From JAGVDM01 sp964642315 (GTDB lineage: Bacteria > Patescibacteriota > Gracilibacteria > Peribacterales > Peribacteraceae), in contig CAZXOG010000001.1 in NCBI GenBank assembly GCA_964642315.1, positions 372,001 to 436,000 on the forward strand: 64,000 nt of DNA, in the 5' to 3' direction. The position numbers were made by a program, and so were the translations under genes. Below, piece after piece: positions 8,754 to 16,972 of the stretch; positions within the stretch are counted from its first letter, which is position 1; every line of letters starts with the position of its first letter. The notes beneath the pieces were generated by a model, which saw only the letters and a program-made list of their open reading frames with translations, ran no database searches and had not been told where the DNA came from.

Positions 8754-9995
8754 ATGCGATTCCGCGATCTGTTGCAAACGGCATCCATCGGAGTGGCCGT
8801 GAACAAGAGCCGCTCCCTCCTCACGATGCTCGGCATCATCATCGGCGTGGGATCCGTGGTGCTCATGACCGGTGTGGGGAAGAGCATGGAGGGCGTGATC
8901 CTGGGGCAGATCAGCATCCTCGGGCCGAACACGCTCGCGCTCTGGCCCGGCAAGAACGGGCCGGAAGGCGGATCGGCATCGCTGCAGCCGGATTTCGACA
9001 GCCTCACGCTCTCCGATGTCGAGGCCATGCACCGGCTCTCGACGGTGCGCAACATCGCGCCGATGCTCTTCGTGACGAGCGAGGCGCGGTACGGCAGGGA
9101 GCGCACGGAACCCCGCGTCGTCGGCGCACCGCCCGAGTACTACACGAATCAGAACATCGAGATCGAAGCGGGGAGATTGCACGATGAGAACGACGAGCGC
9201 GCGCGACGCGCGGTGGCGGTGGTTGGGCCGGATATCGTGGAGGATCTCTTCTACGGCAGCAGCGCGCTCGGCAAGAGGATTGAGCTTGCCGGACGGAAAT
9301 TCACGATCATCGGCATCCTGAAGCCCGTTGGAACGCAGTTCTTCCAGAACGTTGATGATCGCATCATCGTGCCGTTCTCAATTGCGCAAACCATCGAGCA
9401 GCGCACGTACCTCGACATGGTCACCTTCCAGTCCGTCGATGATCCCGAGACCGCGAAGAAGGACGTTGAGCTCCTCCTCCGGCAGCGCCACCAGATTGCG
9501 CCTCCCGGCGAGGGGGAAGAAGAGACGGAAAACGATGATTTCCTCATTCGTACTGCGCAACAGGCGCAGGATATTCTCAGCACCGTATCGCTCGGGCTCA
9601 CGCTTTTCATCACGACCGTCGCGGGGATTTCTCTCGTTGTCGGCGGCATCGGCATCATGAACATCATGCTCGTCTCCGTCACAGAACGGACGCGCGAAAT
9701 CGGCCTGCGAAAAGCAGTCGGCGCGCACAGCCGCGACATCCTCCTGCAGTTCCTCATCGAGTCGGTGTACCTCACCCTCATCGGCGGGCTGATCGGCGTG
9801 GTCATAGGGCTCTTACTTGCGTACGTGATCGCGCTTGTCGTGAATGGCTTCCTCGCCCGGTACTCCTTCGGCATCAATCCGATGGCCATTGTCTTCGCTC
9901 TGGCGACCGCCGCGGGAACCGGCCTGATATTCGGAATATATCCTGCGAAACGCGCTTCGCAGTTAAGCCCGATTGAAGCCTTAAGATACGAATAA
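8754..9995 (+). CDS. MacB-like ABC permease (FtsX superfamily), first copy
   Basis: 413 aa with the MacB layout: membrane helix 1 at about residues 22-42 (SLLTMLGIIIGVGSVVLMTG), a large extracytoplasmic MacB_PCD domain (about 45-270), then three helices in the last 130 residues, including the conserved stretch GGIGIMNIMLVSVTERTREI, which couples to the ATPase. It overlaps nothing and starts 1 nt after the ATPase stop. It is a paralogue of the next gene: the same GGIGIMNIMLVSV and REIGLRKAVGA blocks occur in both, suggesting a heterodimeric permease that arose by tandem duplication. Confidence 0.92.
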   Translation: MRFRDLLQTASIGVAVNKSRSLLTMLGIIIGVGSVVLMTGVGKSMEGVILGQISILGPNTLALWPGKNGPEGGSASLQPDFDSLTLSDVEAMHRLSTVRNIAPMLFVTSEARYGRERTEPRVVGAPPEYYTNQNIEIEAGRLHDENDERARRAVAVVGPDIVEDLFYGSSALGKRIELAGRKFTIIGILKPVGTQFFQNVDDRIIVPFSIAQTIEQRTYLDMVTFQSVDDPETAKKDVELLLRQRHQIAPPGEGEEETENDDFLIRTAQQAQDILSTVSLGLTLFITTVAGISLVVGGIGIMNIMLVSVTERTREIGLRKAVGAHSRDILLQFLIESVYLTLIGGLIGVVIGLLLAYVIALVVNGFLARYSFGINPMAIVFALATAAGTGLIFGIYPAKRASQLSPIEALRYE

Positions 9996-10009
9996 CTTTT
10001 GTATTCATC

Positions 10010-11227
10010 ATGCTGCCAGAAGACCTCATCGGCGTCGCAGTGACTGGGCTGAAGCGCAACCGCTCCCGGTCGCTCCTCACGACGCTCGGCGTGATCATCG
10101 GCGTGGGGTCGGTGATTCTCATGGTCTCGATCGGTGCCAGTTTCGAGCGGTACATTCTGGATCAGGTGGATCAGTTCGGCGGGAACGTATTCGAGATCCA
10201 CTCCAAGGGGCTGCAGGAGGTCGGCAAGGAGACGCTCACAATCACCTTCGGCGACTACGAGGCGCTCAAGGCGCTCTCCACGGTGCACAGCGTGGCACCC
10301 GTCATCTTCGTCACGGAGAAGGTGACGTACGGCGAGGAGGAAATCTCGCCCATGATCATGGGCACGACGAAAGAGATTTTCCACAACTGGTCCATGGAGG
10401 CGGAGAAGGGGAGGCTCATCAGCGATCAGGACGTGGAGGGTGCCCGCAGCGTCGCGGTGCTCGGCTCCAAAGCCGCAGAGGACCTCTTTCCGAATGAGGA
10501 TCCCCTGGGGAAGCGCATCAACATCGGCTCGCGGAAATTCACCGTCGTCGGCGTGATGGCATCGCTCGGTTCCGCGCTCGCGCAGACTATGGATTCCGTG
10601 GTGTACATGCCGTTCTCCGTTGCGAAATCCATGATGGGGAGGACGCGGTACATCGATTACATCTCCCTGCAGTCCACGGTCCCGACCGACTTGGCGCAGG
10701 CGGATATCGAATCCGTGCTCCGGCAACGGCACAACATCACGAACCCCGATGGCGATCCCGACAAGGATGACTTCATTGCGCGTTCGGTGGAGCAGGCGAT
10801 GGAGGTGATCTCCACGGTGACGATGGGCATCACGGTCTTCCTCGGGCTCATTGCCGGCATTTCGCTGCTTGTCGGCGGCATCGGCATCATGAACATCATG
10901 CTCGTCTCCGTTTCCGAACGGACGAAGGAGATCGGCTTGCGCAAGGCTGTGGGTGCCAAGCGGCGGGACATCCTTTTCCAGTTCCTCATCGAGGCCATCA
11001 CGCTCACGCTCGTTGGGGGGATTGTGGGCATCCTCGGCGGCGTGTCGCTGGCGTACCTCATCTACCTCGTAGCGAGGCAGTTCCTCGGGGATTTCACGTT
11101 CGCCATCTCCATGAGTTCCATCCTCCTTTCGGTCGGCATGGCGATCGGTACGGGGCTCCTCTTCGGCATTTATCCAGCCAAGAAGGCAGCGGACCTGAGC
11201 CCCATGGAGGCAATGCGGTGGGAGTGA
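10010..11227 (+). CDS. MacB-like ABC permease (FtsX superfamily), second copy
   Basis: 405 aa, the same architecture as its upstream paralogue: helix 1 near residues 20-40 (SLLTTLGVIIGVGSVILMVS), periplasmic-type domain to about 265, then GGIGIMNIMLVSVSERTKEI and two more helices ending in PAKKAADLSPMEAMRWE. It starts 14 nt after the first permease stops and closes the adaptor-ATPase-permease-permease operon. With two different permeases and one ATPase the pump is probably a permease heterodimer on an ATPase homodimer. It is followed by the tRNA-Tyr promoter, with no clear terminator between. Confidence 0.92.
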   Translation: MLPEDLIGVAVTGLKRNRSRSLLTTLGVIIGVGSVILMVSIGASFERYILDQVDQFGGNVFEIHSKGLQEVGKETLTITFGDYEALKALSTVHSVAPVIFVTEKVTYGEEEISPMIMGTTKEIFHNWSMEAEKGRLISDQDVEGARSVAVLGSKAAEDLFPNEDPLGKRINIGSRKFTVVGVMASLGSALAQTMDSVVYMPFSVAKSMMGRTRYIDYISLQSTVPTDLAQADIESVLRQRHNITNPDGDPDKDDFIARSVEQAMEVISTVTMGITVFLGLIAGISLLVGGIGIMNIMLVSVSERTKEIGLRKAVGAKRRDILFQFLIEAITLTLVGGIVGILGGVSLAYLIYLVARQFLGDFTFAISMSSILLSVGMAIGTGLLFGIYPAKKAADLSPMEAMRWE

Positions 11228-11244
11228 GAATGTGCGGCACCGTA

Positions 11245-11273
11245 TTGAAGAGCGGGCGATGCTCGCCTACACT
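11245..11273 (+). promoter_or_regulatory. promoter of tRNA-Tyr
   Basis: TTGAAG (11245-11250), 17-nt spacer, TACACT (11268-11273). The 57-nt leader before the tRNA contains a GCGGGC-atgtt-GCCCGC hairpin (11287-11303), a possible processing signal. Confidence 0.65.
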
Positions 11274-11336
11274 CCTCCTGCGTTCTGCGGGCATGTTGCC
11301 CGCCAGTGCGCTTCTGCTCATTGCATGACTGCGTGT

Positions 11337-11423
11337 GGGTCGGTAGCGAAGTGGCCAAACGCGCCTGACTGTAAATCAGGTGGCTCTACGCCTTCGGGGG
11401 TTCGAATCCCTCCCGGCCCACCA
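11337..11423 (+). tRNA. tRNA-Tyr (GTA)
   Basis: 87 nt with an encoded CCA end. The acceptor GGGTCGG pairs with CCGGCCC (one G-T wobble), the anticodon loop reads CTGTAAA (anticodon GTA), there is a long variable arm as expected for bacterial tRNA-Tyr, and the T arm has TTCGAAT. Confidence 0.95.
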
Positions 11424-11433
11424 GAATTCCATA

Positions 11434-11458
11434 AGAGACAAACCTACGGTTTTTCTCT
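11434..11458 (+). terminator. hairpin downstream of tRNA-Tyr
   Basis: AGAGA-C-AAACC-TAC-GGTTT-T-TCTCT: two stem blocks of 5 bp separated by one mismatch, 3-nt loop. It lies 10 nt past the tRNA CCA. The AAACC/GGTTT core recurs in two other gene-end hairpins of the window. Confidence 0.5.
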
Positions 11459-11485
11459 CATGAGCTTTCTTTTCCCTTGAGCGGA

Positions 11486-11534
11486 GTGGCTCCAGGCGGG
11501 CGGAGCCCGCCTTCGCCACGGCACTTCTTTTTTT
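11486..11534 (+). terminator. long hairpin with T run between tRNA-Tyr and the convergent dCMP deaminase gene
   Basis: Outer stem GTGGC (11486-11490) with GCCAC (11515-11519), inner stem GGCGGGC (11495-11501) with GCCCGCC (11505-11511), loop GGA, then a T-rich run to 11534. It is the best intrinsic terminator for rightward transcription and lies directly 3' of the convergent gene as well. Confidence 0.7.
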
Positions 11535-12558
11535 ACCGGAACTTCCTTCCCTCGTAGCGTACGAGCGCGAGCCCGTGCTGCTGGCCGAGGATCTCCTTGC
11601 TCAAGGGATCATCGTAATCGCTGTCGTACACCACGGTGGTGATGCCCGCGTTGAGGATCATCTTCGTGCAGATCACGCAGGGGAAGGTGTTGCAGTAGAG
11701 CGTGGAGCCCTCGATGGAGATGCCGAACTTCGCTGCCTGCGTGATGGCGTTCTGCTCCGCGTGCGTGCCGCGGCAGATCTCGTGCCGCTGGCCCGAGGGG
11801 ATGCCGAGCTTCTGCCGCAGGCACCCGCCGAGTTCCGCGCAGTGCGGCACGCCGCGCGGCGCGCCGTTGTAGCCCGCCGTGAGCTGCTGCTTGTCTTTGG
11901 CGATAACCGCGCCCACCTTGCGCCGCAGGCAGGTGGCGCGCTTGGCCCACGCGTACGCGATTTCCATGAAGATCTCGTGGAAACTCGGGCGGTCCGTGCC
12001 ATCGAGCAACCGGAGGAAGTGCTCAAGCTTTGCCTCCAGCTCCTCAAGCGTTCCCTCGTTGATGATGAGGTAGTCCACGGATTCGAGGGTTTTGGCAACT
12101 TGCTGGCCATCCGGCGGCTCGTTCTTGCCCTTCTCGCGGTCGAGCTTTTCTAAGATCTGCTCGCGGGTGAGGGGAGTGCCCTCGCGGTTGCGCGCTGTGA
12201 TGCGCGCGATGATTGTTTCCGGGCTTGCGATCACCCCGATCATGTGGAAATTCGGGAGCAGGCGGAGCTCGGCCGCTTCCGCCGGATTCCGGATGCCATC
12301 CACCACCCAGTTGCGTTCGGGGTGCGCCGCAACGGTCTGGCGGACGCGCATTCCCAGGGCGCCGGCGCCGTGGGCGGCGCGCAGTTCATTGCCGATGTTC
12401 TGCAAGTTTTCGCGGGTGTGGGCGAATCCGCGCGCAGTGGCTTCTGCGCGGACGCAGTCCGAGAGTGAAGCCGCGGAGAAGCCGCGCGCCTGGAGCATGC
12501 GGACGATTTCTCCCTTGCCACACCCCATGAAGCCGGTGAGACCGATCGTGATCGCCAT
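11533..12558 (-). CDS. fusion of a P-loop NMP-kinase-like domain and dCMP deaminase
   Basis: 341 aa. Residues 1-180 form a P-loop kinase domain resembling dephospho-CoA kinase/AAA_18 (LTGFMGCGKGEIVRML near residues 7-22, then VVDGIRNPAEAAEL and a DREKGKNEP lid-like segment). Residues 190-341 are a cytidine/dCMP deaminase with the zinc site HAEQNAI and PCVICTKM. dCMP deaminase makes dUMP for thymidylate synthesis, which links it to tmk in this window. The kinase P-loop ends GCGKG, lacking the usual Ser/Thr after Lys, so its activity is doubtful; it may be a nucleotide sensor. The ATG at 12558 has GATAAT (minus strand, 12566-12571) 7 nt upstream; an ATG at 12567 overlaps that box and is less likely. 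Confidence 0.88.
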   Translation of the reverse strand: MAITIGLTGFMGCGKGEIVRMLQARGFSAASLSDCVRAEATARGFAHTRENLQNIGNELRAAHGAGALGMRVRQTVAAHPERNWVVDGIRNPAEAAELRLLPNFHMIGVIASPETIIARITARNREGTPLTREQILEKLDREKGKNEPPDGQQVAKTLESVDYLIINEGTLEELEAKLEHFLRLLDGTDRPSFHEIFMEIAYAWAKRATCLRRKVGAVIAKDKQQLTAGYNGAPRGVPHCAELGGCLRQKLGIPSGQRHEICRGTHAEQNAITQAAKFGISIEGSTLYCNTFPCVICTKMILNAGITTVVYDSDYDDPLSKEILGQQHGLALVRYEGRKFR

Positions 12559-12632
12559 GGGAGGCATTATCGCGGAGATCGCCGCCGGAGCAAGGCTTGG
12601 CGTCGGGGATACCGGTGGTCAGTCGGGGACGG

Positions 12633-12791
12633 TCAGTCCTCGTCGTCAATGCCAAGGTCGTCGTCCGAGTCCTCGATCTCCTCATCGCACGTGCAGCCGT
12701 CCTCCTCGCGATCGGGACACCCGGGGCTGCACGTGAGCCCGCCGCACATCTCGCACTCGGCGATCTGCTTGCCGCAGGAACCGCATTTCAT
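12633..12791 (-). CDS. small cysteine-rich acidic protein, 52 aa
   Basis: The N-terminal half has seven or eight cysteines in CxxC pairs (MKCGSCGKQIAECEMCGG, then CSPGC and CTC) that probably hold a zinc ribbon; the C-terminal half is almost wholly Asp/Glu (DEEIEDSDDDLGIDDED). No named family. The start follows a C/U-rich leader (CCCCCACTCCCC directly before ATG), nearly identical to that of greA. A TTGGCT-17-TAGAAT promoter (minus strand) stands about 30 nt upstream, which supports a genuine gene despite its size. Confidence 0.65.
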   Translation of the reverse strand: MKCGSCGKQIAECEMCGGLTCSPGCPDREEDGCTCDEEIEDSDDDLGIDDED

Positions 12792-12887
12792 GGGGAGTGG
12801 GGGGAAGGGAGTAGATGACGGAATTCTACGGGTGAGGCTCGCCGGAGCCAAGACCAGTCTGCTCTGCATTGCCGTTCCGCATCACAA

Positions 12888-12917
12888 TTGTGGAGGGATA
12901 TTCGGGCGGGATACACT
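12888..12917 (+). promoter_or_regulatory. promoter of the YceI-like lipoprotein
   Basis: TTGTGG (12888-12893), 18-nt spacer, TACACT (12912-12917), then 10 nt to the ATG at 12928: a leader of about 4 nt. Confidence 0.6.
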
Positions 12918-12927
12918 GGTTGCCGCG

Positions 12928-13611
12928 ATGCGCACGAACAAGCTTTTCCCTCGCATGTGGCCGGCCTGCTGCATCGGAGTGGCCATCCTCATGGCGGGGT
13001 GCGGCACGCAGGTGCCGGGGGAGGAGGGTGGGGAGGGGGATTCCAGCGAGACGGCAGTGGAGAATCCGGTGGAACTGGGTCCGGTGATGTCCCGGGAGAT
13101 CGAGGGAATGGTGCAACTGGTCCGCACTGCTGATCCGGCGTTGAGCAGCATTGTCTTCACGGTGGATGGCGGCGCTCCTGCGGTCGCAGGCAGCGGTTCC
13201 TTTGGGCTCTTTGACTGCGTTGTGCACTTCAGCGACGTCGGCGGGCAGGCTGTTCCTGCGCGGCTCCTCATGACGGTGGAGATGGAGAGCCTCGCAACCG
13301 GGAGCGGCGTGCGGACCGATCTCCTGCTCTCGGACGAGTACCTCGCGGTGGAGGAGTTCCCCACGGCGTCGTTCACGTCATCGGACATCCGTCGGAATGA
13401 TGATGGCACATGGAGTGTGTCCGGGACGATGCGGTTACGTGGCGTCTCCGCCGATACCGTATTTTCCCTGCAACTCCATGAAGATTCTCTCCGCCTTTCC
13501 GGCACTGTTGATCCGGTGCGTTTCGGCATCGGGGGGGATGATGGAGATGCCACCCCGCATCCGGTGGTTCGCGTCGATGCGGCACTCACGCTCAACGGCG
13601 TCGGCAGGTGA
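12928..13611 (+). CDS. YceI-like lipoprotein
   Basis: 227 aa. A type II signal peptide ends in lipobox LMAGC with Cys25, so the mature protein should be tethered to the outer face of the membrane. After an acidic linker (GEEGGEGDSSETAVE) the rest is a YceI-like lipocalin-type barrel: SFGLFDCVVHF, then LLMTVEMESLATG and FPTASFTSSDIR followed by GTMRLRGVS, the pattern of polyisoprenoid-binding YceI proteins. The true ligand is unknown; isoprenoid binding is an inference from the family. The start is set by the short-leader promoter. Confidence 0.82.
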   Translation: MRTNKLFPRMWPACCIGVAILMAGCGTQVPGEEGGEGDSSETAVENPVELGPVMSREIEGMVQLVRTADPALSSIVFTVDGGAPAVAGSGSFGLFDCVVHFSDVGGQAVPARLLMTVEMESLATGSGVRTDLLLSDEYLAVEEFPTASFTSSDIRRNDDGTWSVSGTMRLRGVSADTVFSLQLHEDSLRLSGTVDPVRFGIGGDDGDATPHPVVRVDAALTLNGVGR

Positions 13612-13657
13612 ATGCTATACAGAGGAGGAGAATTACATTCGGGTATATTCTGGAGGG

Positions 13658-13686
13658 TGGACAATTCTCAGGGAATTGAGTACGGT
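13658..13686 (+). promoter_or_regulatory. promoter of the 116-aa secreted protein
   Basis: TGGACA (13658-13663), 17-nt spacer, TACGGT (13681-13686). The leader of about 23 nt is almost all C and T and ends CCCCCC before the ATG at 13716. Confidence 0.6.
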
Positions 13687-13715
13687 TCTCTCCTTTCCCT
13701 GTGTCCTATCCCCCC

Positions 13716-14066
13716 ATGCCCATGATGTTCACAGCACGAATTCTCTGCGCACTTTCTCTCTCCTGCACCCTCGCCGGAACGGCGATGGCCGCCGAAAGCG
13801 TGCAATGCACTGCTACGGAATGGCCGACATGGATCGGTTCCGTTCCGTGGATGACAACGTGTGAATCCATCGTTCCTTCCACGCACTACGGCGTGCGCGG
13901 CCAGTCATTGCCGAAGCTCCCCGAGGCGTACCAGCCTCTCGGGTACACCGAGCTGCTCCGGCAGAGCGAGGGGGTGCTGCAGCCGCAGGAAGCGCCGAGC
14001 ACTGCCGGCACCGCGAAAACATCCGGTGTCTGGCCGGACTGGATAGGCAAACCTGCTGGTTTCTAG
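13716..14066 (+). CDS. small secreted protein with repeated WPxWIG motif
   Basis: 116 aa. The N-terminus has a signal peptide (MPMMFTARILCALSLS, cleavage probably after AMA near residue 25). The mature chain of about 90 residues carries a Trp-rich motif twice: EWPTWIGSVPW near its start and VWPDWIGKP at its very end. It contains two cysteines in the mature part. No family recognised; an exported structural or binding peptide is a guess. A GTG at 13701 is in frame, but the C-rich leader and promoter point to the ATG at 13716. It overlaps the stop of the convergent cupredoxin gene by 4 nt. Confidence 0.65.
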   Translation: MPMMFTARILCALSLSCTLAGTAMAAESVQCTATEWPTWIGSVPWMTTCESIVPSTHYGVRGQSLPKLPEAYQPLGYTELLRQSEGVLQPQEAPSTAGTAKTSGVWPDWIGKPAGF

Positions 14067-15205
14067 CCGCATCTCCTGCTGCAGGTGGATTTTGACGCTG
14101 CGACAACCGTCGCGGAGCGCGTGCGCCGGAGCATCAGGGCGATGCCTGCAATGCCGATGGCGCCGAGAAGCCAGAGGCCGGGGCCCGTTTGCGGCTGCGT
14201 GAACGGTTTGTGAGCGGCGACGGCCGGCGCGCCGCTGTGTACACCCGTATCGGCTGCGTCTGCGAGCATTGATCCGCCGTCATTCACCGTTGCAACGGGC
14301 AGCGCGTTAAAGCCGGGGAACGGAACGTACTCGGATCCCACGGTGTAGGGATTGCGGGGAATTTCTGCCTGTTGGCGCGGCGGCAGTGTCGGCATTGCCA
14401 TCTCTTCCGCGTCGCTGAAGGCGGAGATGGAGAGCGTGCCATCGTCGGAAGGTTCATCGGTTGCAGCTTCCTCTCCGGCTGCGAGGTGGATGGAAGGCCC
14501 GTCGTTCCCCGCTGTTCCAGCCGCTATGGGTTCGGCGGGAATGGTTGGTTCCGATGGAGCGGATGCCGCTGAGGATGCTGCAGGGGCGATGGCAACTGGC
14601 GCGGGAGAATCCTGTTCCCCCGGGATCACGGGCGCAGGCGGCACGAAGTCGGCATCCGGAGCTTCCGGTGCTTCCGTCGGGTTTTGCGTTGCGGCTGTTG
14701 GTGTTGGTGACGCGATGATCGGATCTCCTTCGACAACGATTGCCCCCGAGTGCGTCATCCCGACGGTTTCCGCAAGGTATTCGTACGTGCCTGCCGGTGT
14801 ATCTGCCGGGATGGTGTACCGTCCTGTTTCGAACGGGAATACCGCCTCGAGATTCAAGCATTCCTCCGTTGATGGGCTGCACAGACTCTCGGAGAAAATG
14901 TAGTACGGCATTGCGCCGTTGTTGATCCACGCGAGGGTCCCGCCCGGATTCACCGTCACGCTCGCAGGGCTCACGCTCTCGTCGGAGATGATAATGCTCT
15001 TCTCCGCGACGAGCTGGGCAGTGAGGTAATCAACGCCCTGCACGAAGCCGAATCCGATGCCAAGCACAGCGAGGATGCCGACGATAGCGGCCGGTCGCCG
15101 GGACATTTGCTGCTTGTTGAGCGCAACGTGCGGCACTTCCTGTCCAGCGGGTTTGCCTGCCGGGTTCGCGTCCGTTGCGTGCCAGTGCGGGTGGAGCTCA
15201 GCCAT
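14063..15205 (-). CDS. cell-surface protein with cupredoxin-like domain and C-terminal sorting signal
   Basis: 380 aa. There is a cytoplasmic N-terminus, a membrane segment at about residues 37-58, then a plastocyanin-like beta domain (about 75-155: VSPASVTVNPGGTLAWINNG ... PAGTYEYLAETVGMTHSGAIVV). The usual copper ligands are only partly present, so metal binding is uncertain. A long Pro/Ala/Thr/Glu-rich stalk follows, then PQTGPGLWLLGAIGIAG and an RR tail (about 347-370), a hydrophobic sorting signal resembling LPXTG-type substrates of sortase. Its start overlaps the end of the cohesin gene by 8 nt, so the two are translationally coupled, and the dockerin gene precedes both. Confidence 0.75.
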   Translation of the reverse strand: MAELHPHWHATDANPAGKPAGQEVPHVALNKQQMSRRPAAIVGILAVLGIGFGFVQGVDYLTAQLVAEKSIIISDESVSPASVTVNPGGTLAWINNGAMPYYIFSESLCSPSTEECLNLEAVFPFETGRYTIPADTPAGTYEYLAETVGMTHSGAIVVEGDPIIASPTPTAATQNPTEAPEAPDADFVPPAPVIPGEQDSPAPVAIAPAASSAASAPSEPTIPAEPIAAGTAGNDGPSIHLAAGEEAATDEPSDDGTLSISAFSDAEEMAMPTLPPRQQAEIPRNPYTVGSEYVPFPGFNALPVATVNDGGSMLADAADTGVHSGAPAVAAHKPFTQPQTGPGLWLLGAIGIAGIALMLRRTRSATVVAASKSTCSRRCG

Positions 15206-16940
15206 GGATGGCGACAGAGGTGCGCAGCTGCCTGCGTGCGGCGAGCACAGTGCCGACAGCGGCGGAGATGAGGAGCAGAATCGCTGCGATGGTGCCTATG
15301 CCGGTTTCGCCGGGGAGCGTGCCTGCATCGCCGGTGACGACGGGGTTCTCTCCCGGGGCATCTGTGGAGATGCTGGCGATGAGCGGTGCGGTGGATGTGG
15401 AAGGATTGCCGATTTCCACGGCGACTTCCTGGCTGAAGGCGCTCTCTTCATCTTCCATGTTCACTGCGCGCACGGCGAAGTAGTACGTCTGCTTCTCGGG
15501 CAGGTTGCGGATGGTGATGCTCGGTGTGAGCGGCGGGACGGTCTTTCTCTGGATGTACTGCCCCGATGTCGCGCTGTAGTAGACGTTGTACGCCTTGAGC
15601 GTCGAAGACCGGAGAGGATCCCACTTGAGGAATGCCGTCGTGTTCTCCGATGTCACGCGAAGGTTCTGCACCTGGAGCAGGGAGAACGCAGTCTTGTCAT
15701 TCTGGTACGTCAGCTGATCCTGGCACACTCCTTCGACGCAGAGGCTGCTGAGACACTGCGTGCTCAGGACACACGTGCCTCCCACCGGGATCTGCGACTG
15801 CTTCGGCGAGCAGATGCCGTCGGAGCAGACGTTGTTCTCGGGGCAGTCGGTATCCTCAAAACAGCTCGTCGCGGGCATGCACACGCTGTTTTCACAGTGG
15901 TTGCTCGCGCATTCCAGGCTCGATGTGCACCCGGTGCCATCGGGCAGATTGCGGGTGCCGGAGCATGCGCCGTCCCGGCACACTTCGCTTGCGCATTGTT
16001 CATCGCGCCTGCAATCACCGCCATCGGGGATCAAGAATCCGGCAAGCTGACACGCGTTTCCGTAGCATGTGCCGCTCGGGCATTCGCCGTCGAAGGAACA
16101 TGCCGTGAGCGGTTGCGCAACCGGGGCCGTGCAGACACCCGCTTCGCACGTGCCGCTTGCGCATGATGCGCCGTCAGTGCAGGGAGCTCCTGCGCCGAGC
16201 AGGGTGCTGCCGCTCGCACTCAAGGATGCATCGCTCGATGTGGCGTCTTCGGTGCCCTCGGTGGCAGGTGTTCCGTCGGTTCCGGCAGACGACGGCGCCA
16301 GCTGGATGAACAGGGAACCCGGTTCTTGGGTGAGCACCGATGTTTCCTTCCCGCCTTCCATGGCGAGCACGTACGTATGGCCGTCGCGCTGAACATCGAA
16401 GAAGCTGAGGACGGTTCCCGGCGACACCTCCTTCTCCACGGTGAACCGGATCGTCGCAATGTGCACCCAGTAAGAGGTGGGCATGCTCTTATCCGACGCG
16501 TTCACGTGGATTTTCACGTAGCCGTTCTTGCTGGCGAAATCCGCTTCTCCCGGGATGATCTCCGGGAAGAGCTCCTGATTCACGACGATTTCCTTGCCCG
16601 TGAGCAGCGTCGCGTCGTAGCTCAGCCAGACACGCGCACCGGAAATCTGCTTGCTGCCCGGGTTCTGGATCACGAGATCCAGCGCGAGTTCGTCGCCCTT
16701 GTGGAGGGGCGTCGTCTGGAGCGTCTGCGGATCGCGGATTTCGAACGGAGCACAGAGGTCGGTGTTCTCGCCGACATTCCACCCGGGTGCCGGCACGGGG
16801 CCGTAAATCCACTCCGTGCCGCTGTATCCCTGGCTGCAGAACGGCCGGAGTTCCAGCGATGTTCCCGCTGTTTGCGCAGAGGCGCTCGTGGCGCTCAGCG
16901 TAGCCAGTATGGCGAGGAACAGGAGAGATCTGCGCAGCAT
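15198..16940 (-). CDS. secreted cohesin-like protein with Cys-rich repeats, Fn3 domain and sorting signal
   Basis: 580 aa. Signal peptide 1-22 (cleavage near SASA-QTAG). Residues 55-210 form a cohesin-like beta sandwich (LVIQNPGSKQISGARVWLSY and a later IATIRFTVEKEVSPGTVLSF). Residues 250-400 contain about seven Cys-rich units of the C-xx-x-ECxSxxC kind (CASGTCEAGVC, ECPSGTCYGNAC, QCASEVCRDGAC, and others). A fibronectin type III domain (about 425-525) precedes a C-terminal anchor, LPGETGIGTIAAILLLISAA, with an RR tail. Cohesins bind dockerins, and a dockerin protein is encoded 32 nt upstream on the same strand. The pair could assemble a surface complex; this is inference. Confidence 0.78.
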   Translation of the reverse strand: MLRRSLLFLAILATLSATSASAQTAGTSLELRPFCSQGYSGTEWIYGPVPAPGWNVGENTDLCAPFEIRDPQTLQTTPLHKGDELALDLVIQNPGSKQISGARVWLSYDATLLTGKEIVVNQELFPEIIPGEADFASKNGYVKIHVNASDKSMPTSYWVHIATIRFTVEKEVSPGTVLSFFDVQRDGHTYVLAMEGGKETSVLTQEPGSLFIQLAPSSAGTDGTPATEGTEDATSSDASLSASGSTLLGAGAPCTDGASCASGTCEAGVCTAPVAQPLTACSFDGECPSGTCYGNACQLAGFLIPDGGDCRRDEQCASEVCRDGACSGTRNLPDGTGCTSSLECASNHCENSVCMPATSCFEDTDCPENNVCSDGICSPKQSQIPVGGTCVLSTQCLSSLCVEGVCQDQLTYQNDKTAFSLLQVQNLRVTSENTTAFLKWDPLRSSTLKAYNVYYSATSGQYIQRKTVPPLTPSITIRNLPEKQTYYFAVRAVNMEDEESAFSQEVAVEIGNPSTSTAPLIASISTDAPGENPVVTGDAGTLPGETGIGTIAAILLLISAAVGTVLAARRQLRTSVAIHG

Positions 16941-16972
16941 GATGGGGGTGGATATTGGTGTGTTGTGCGTGA

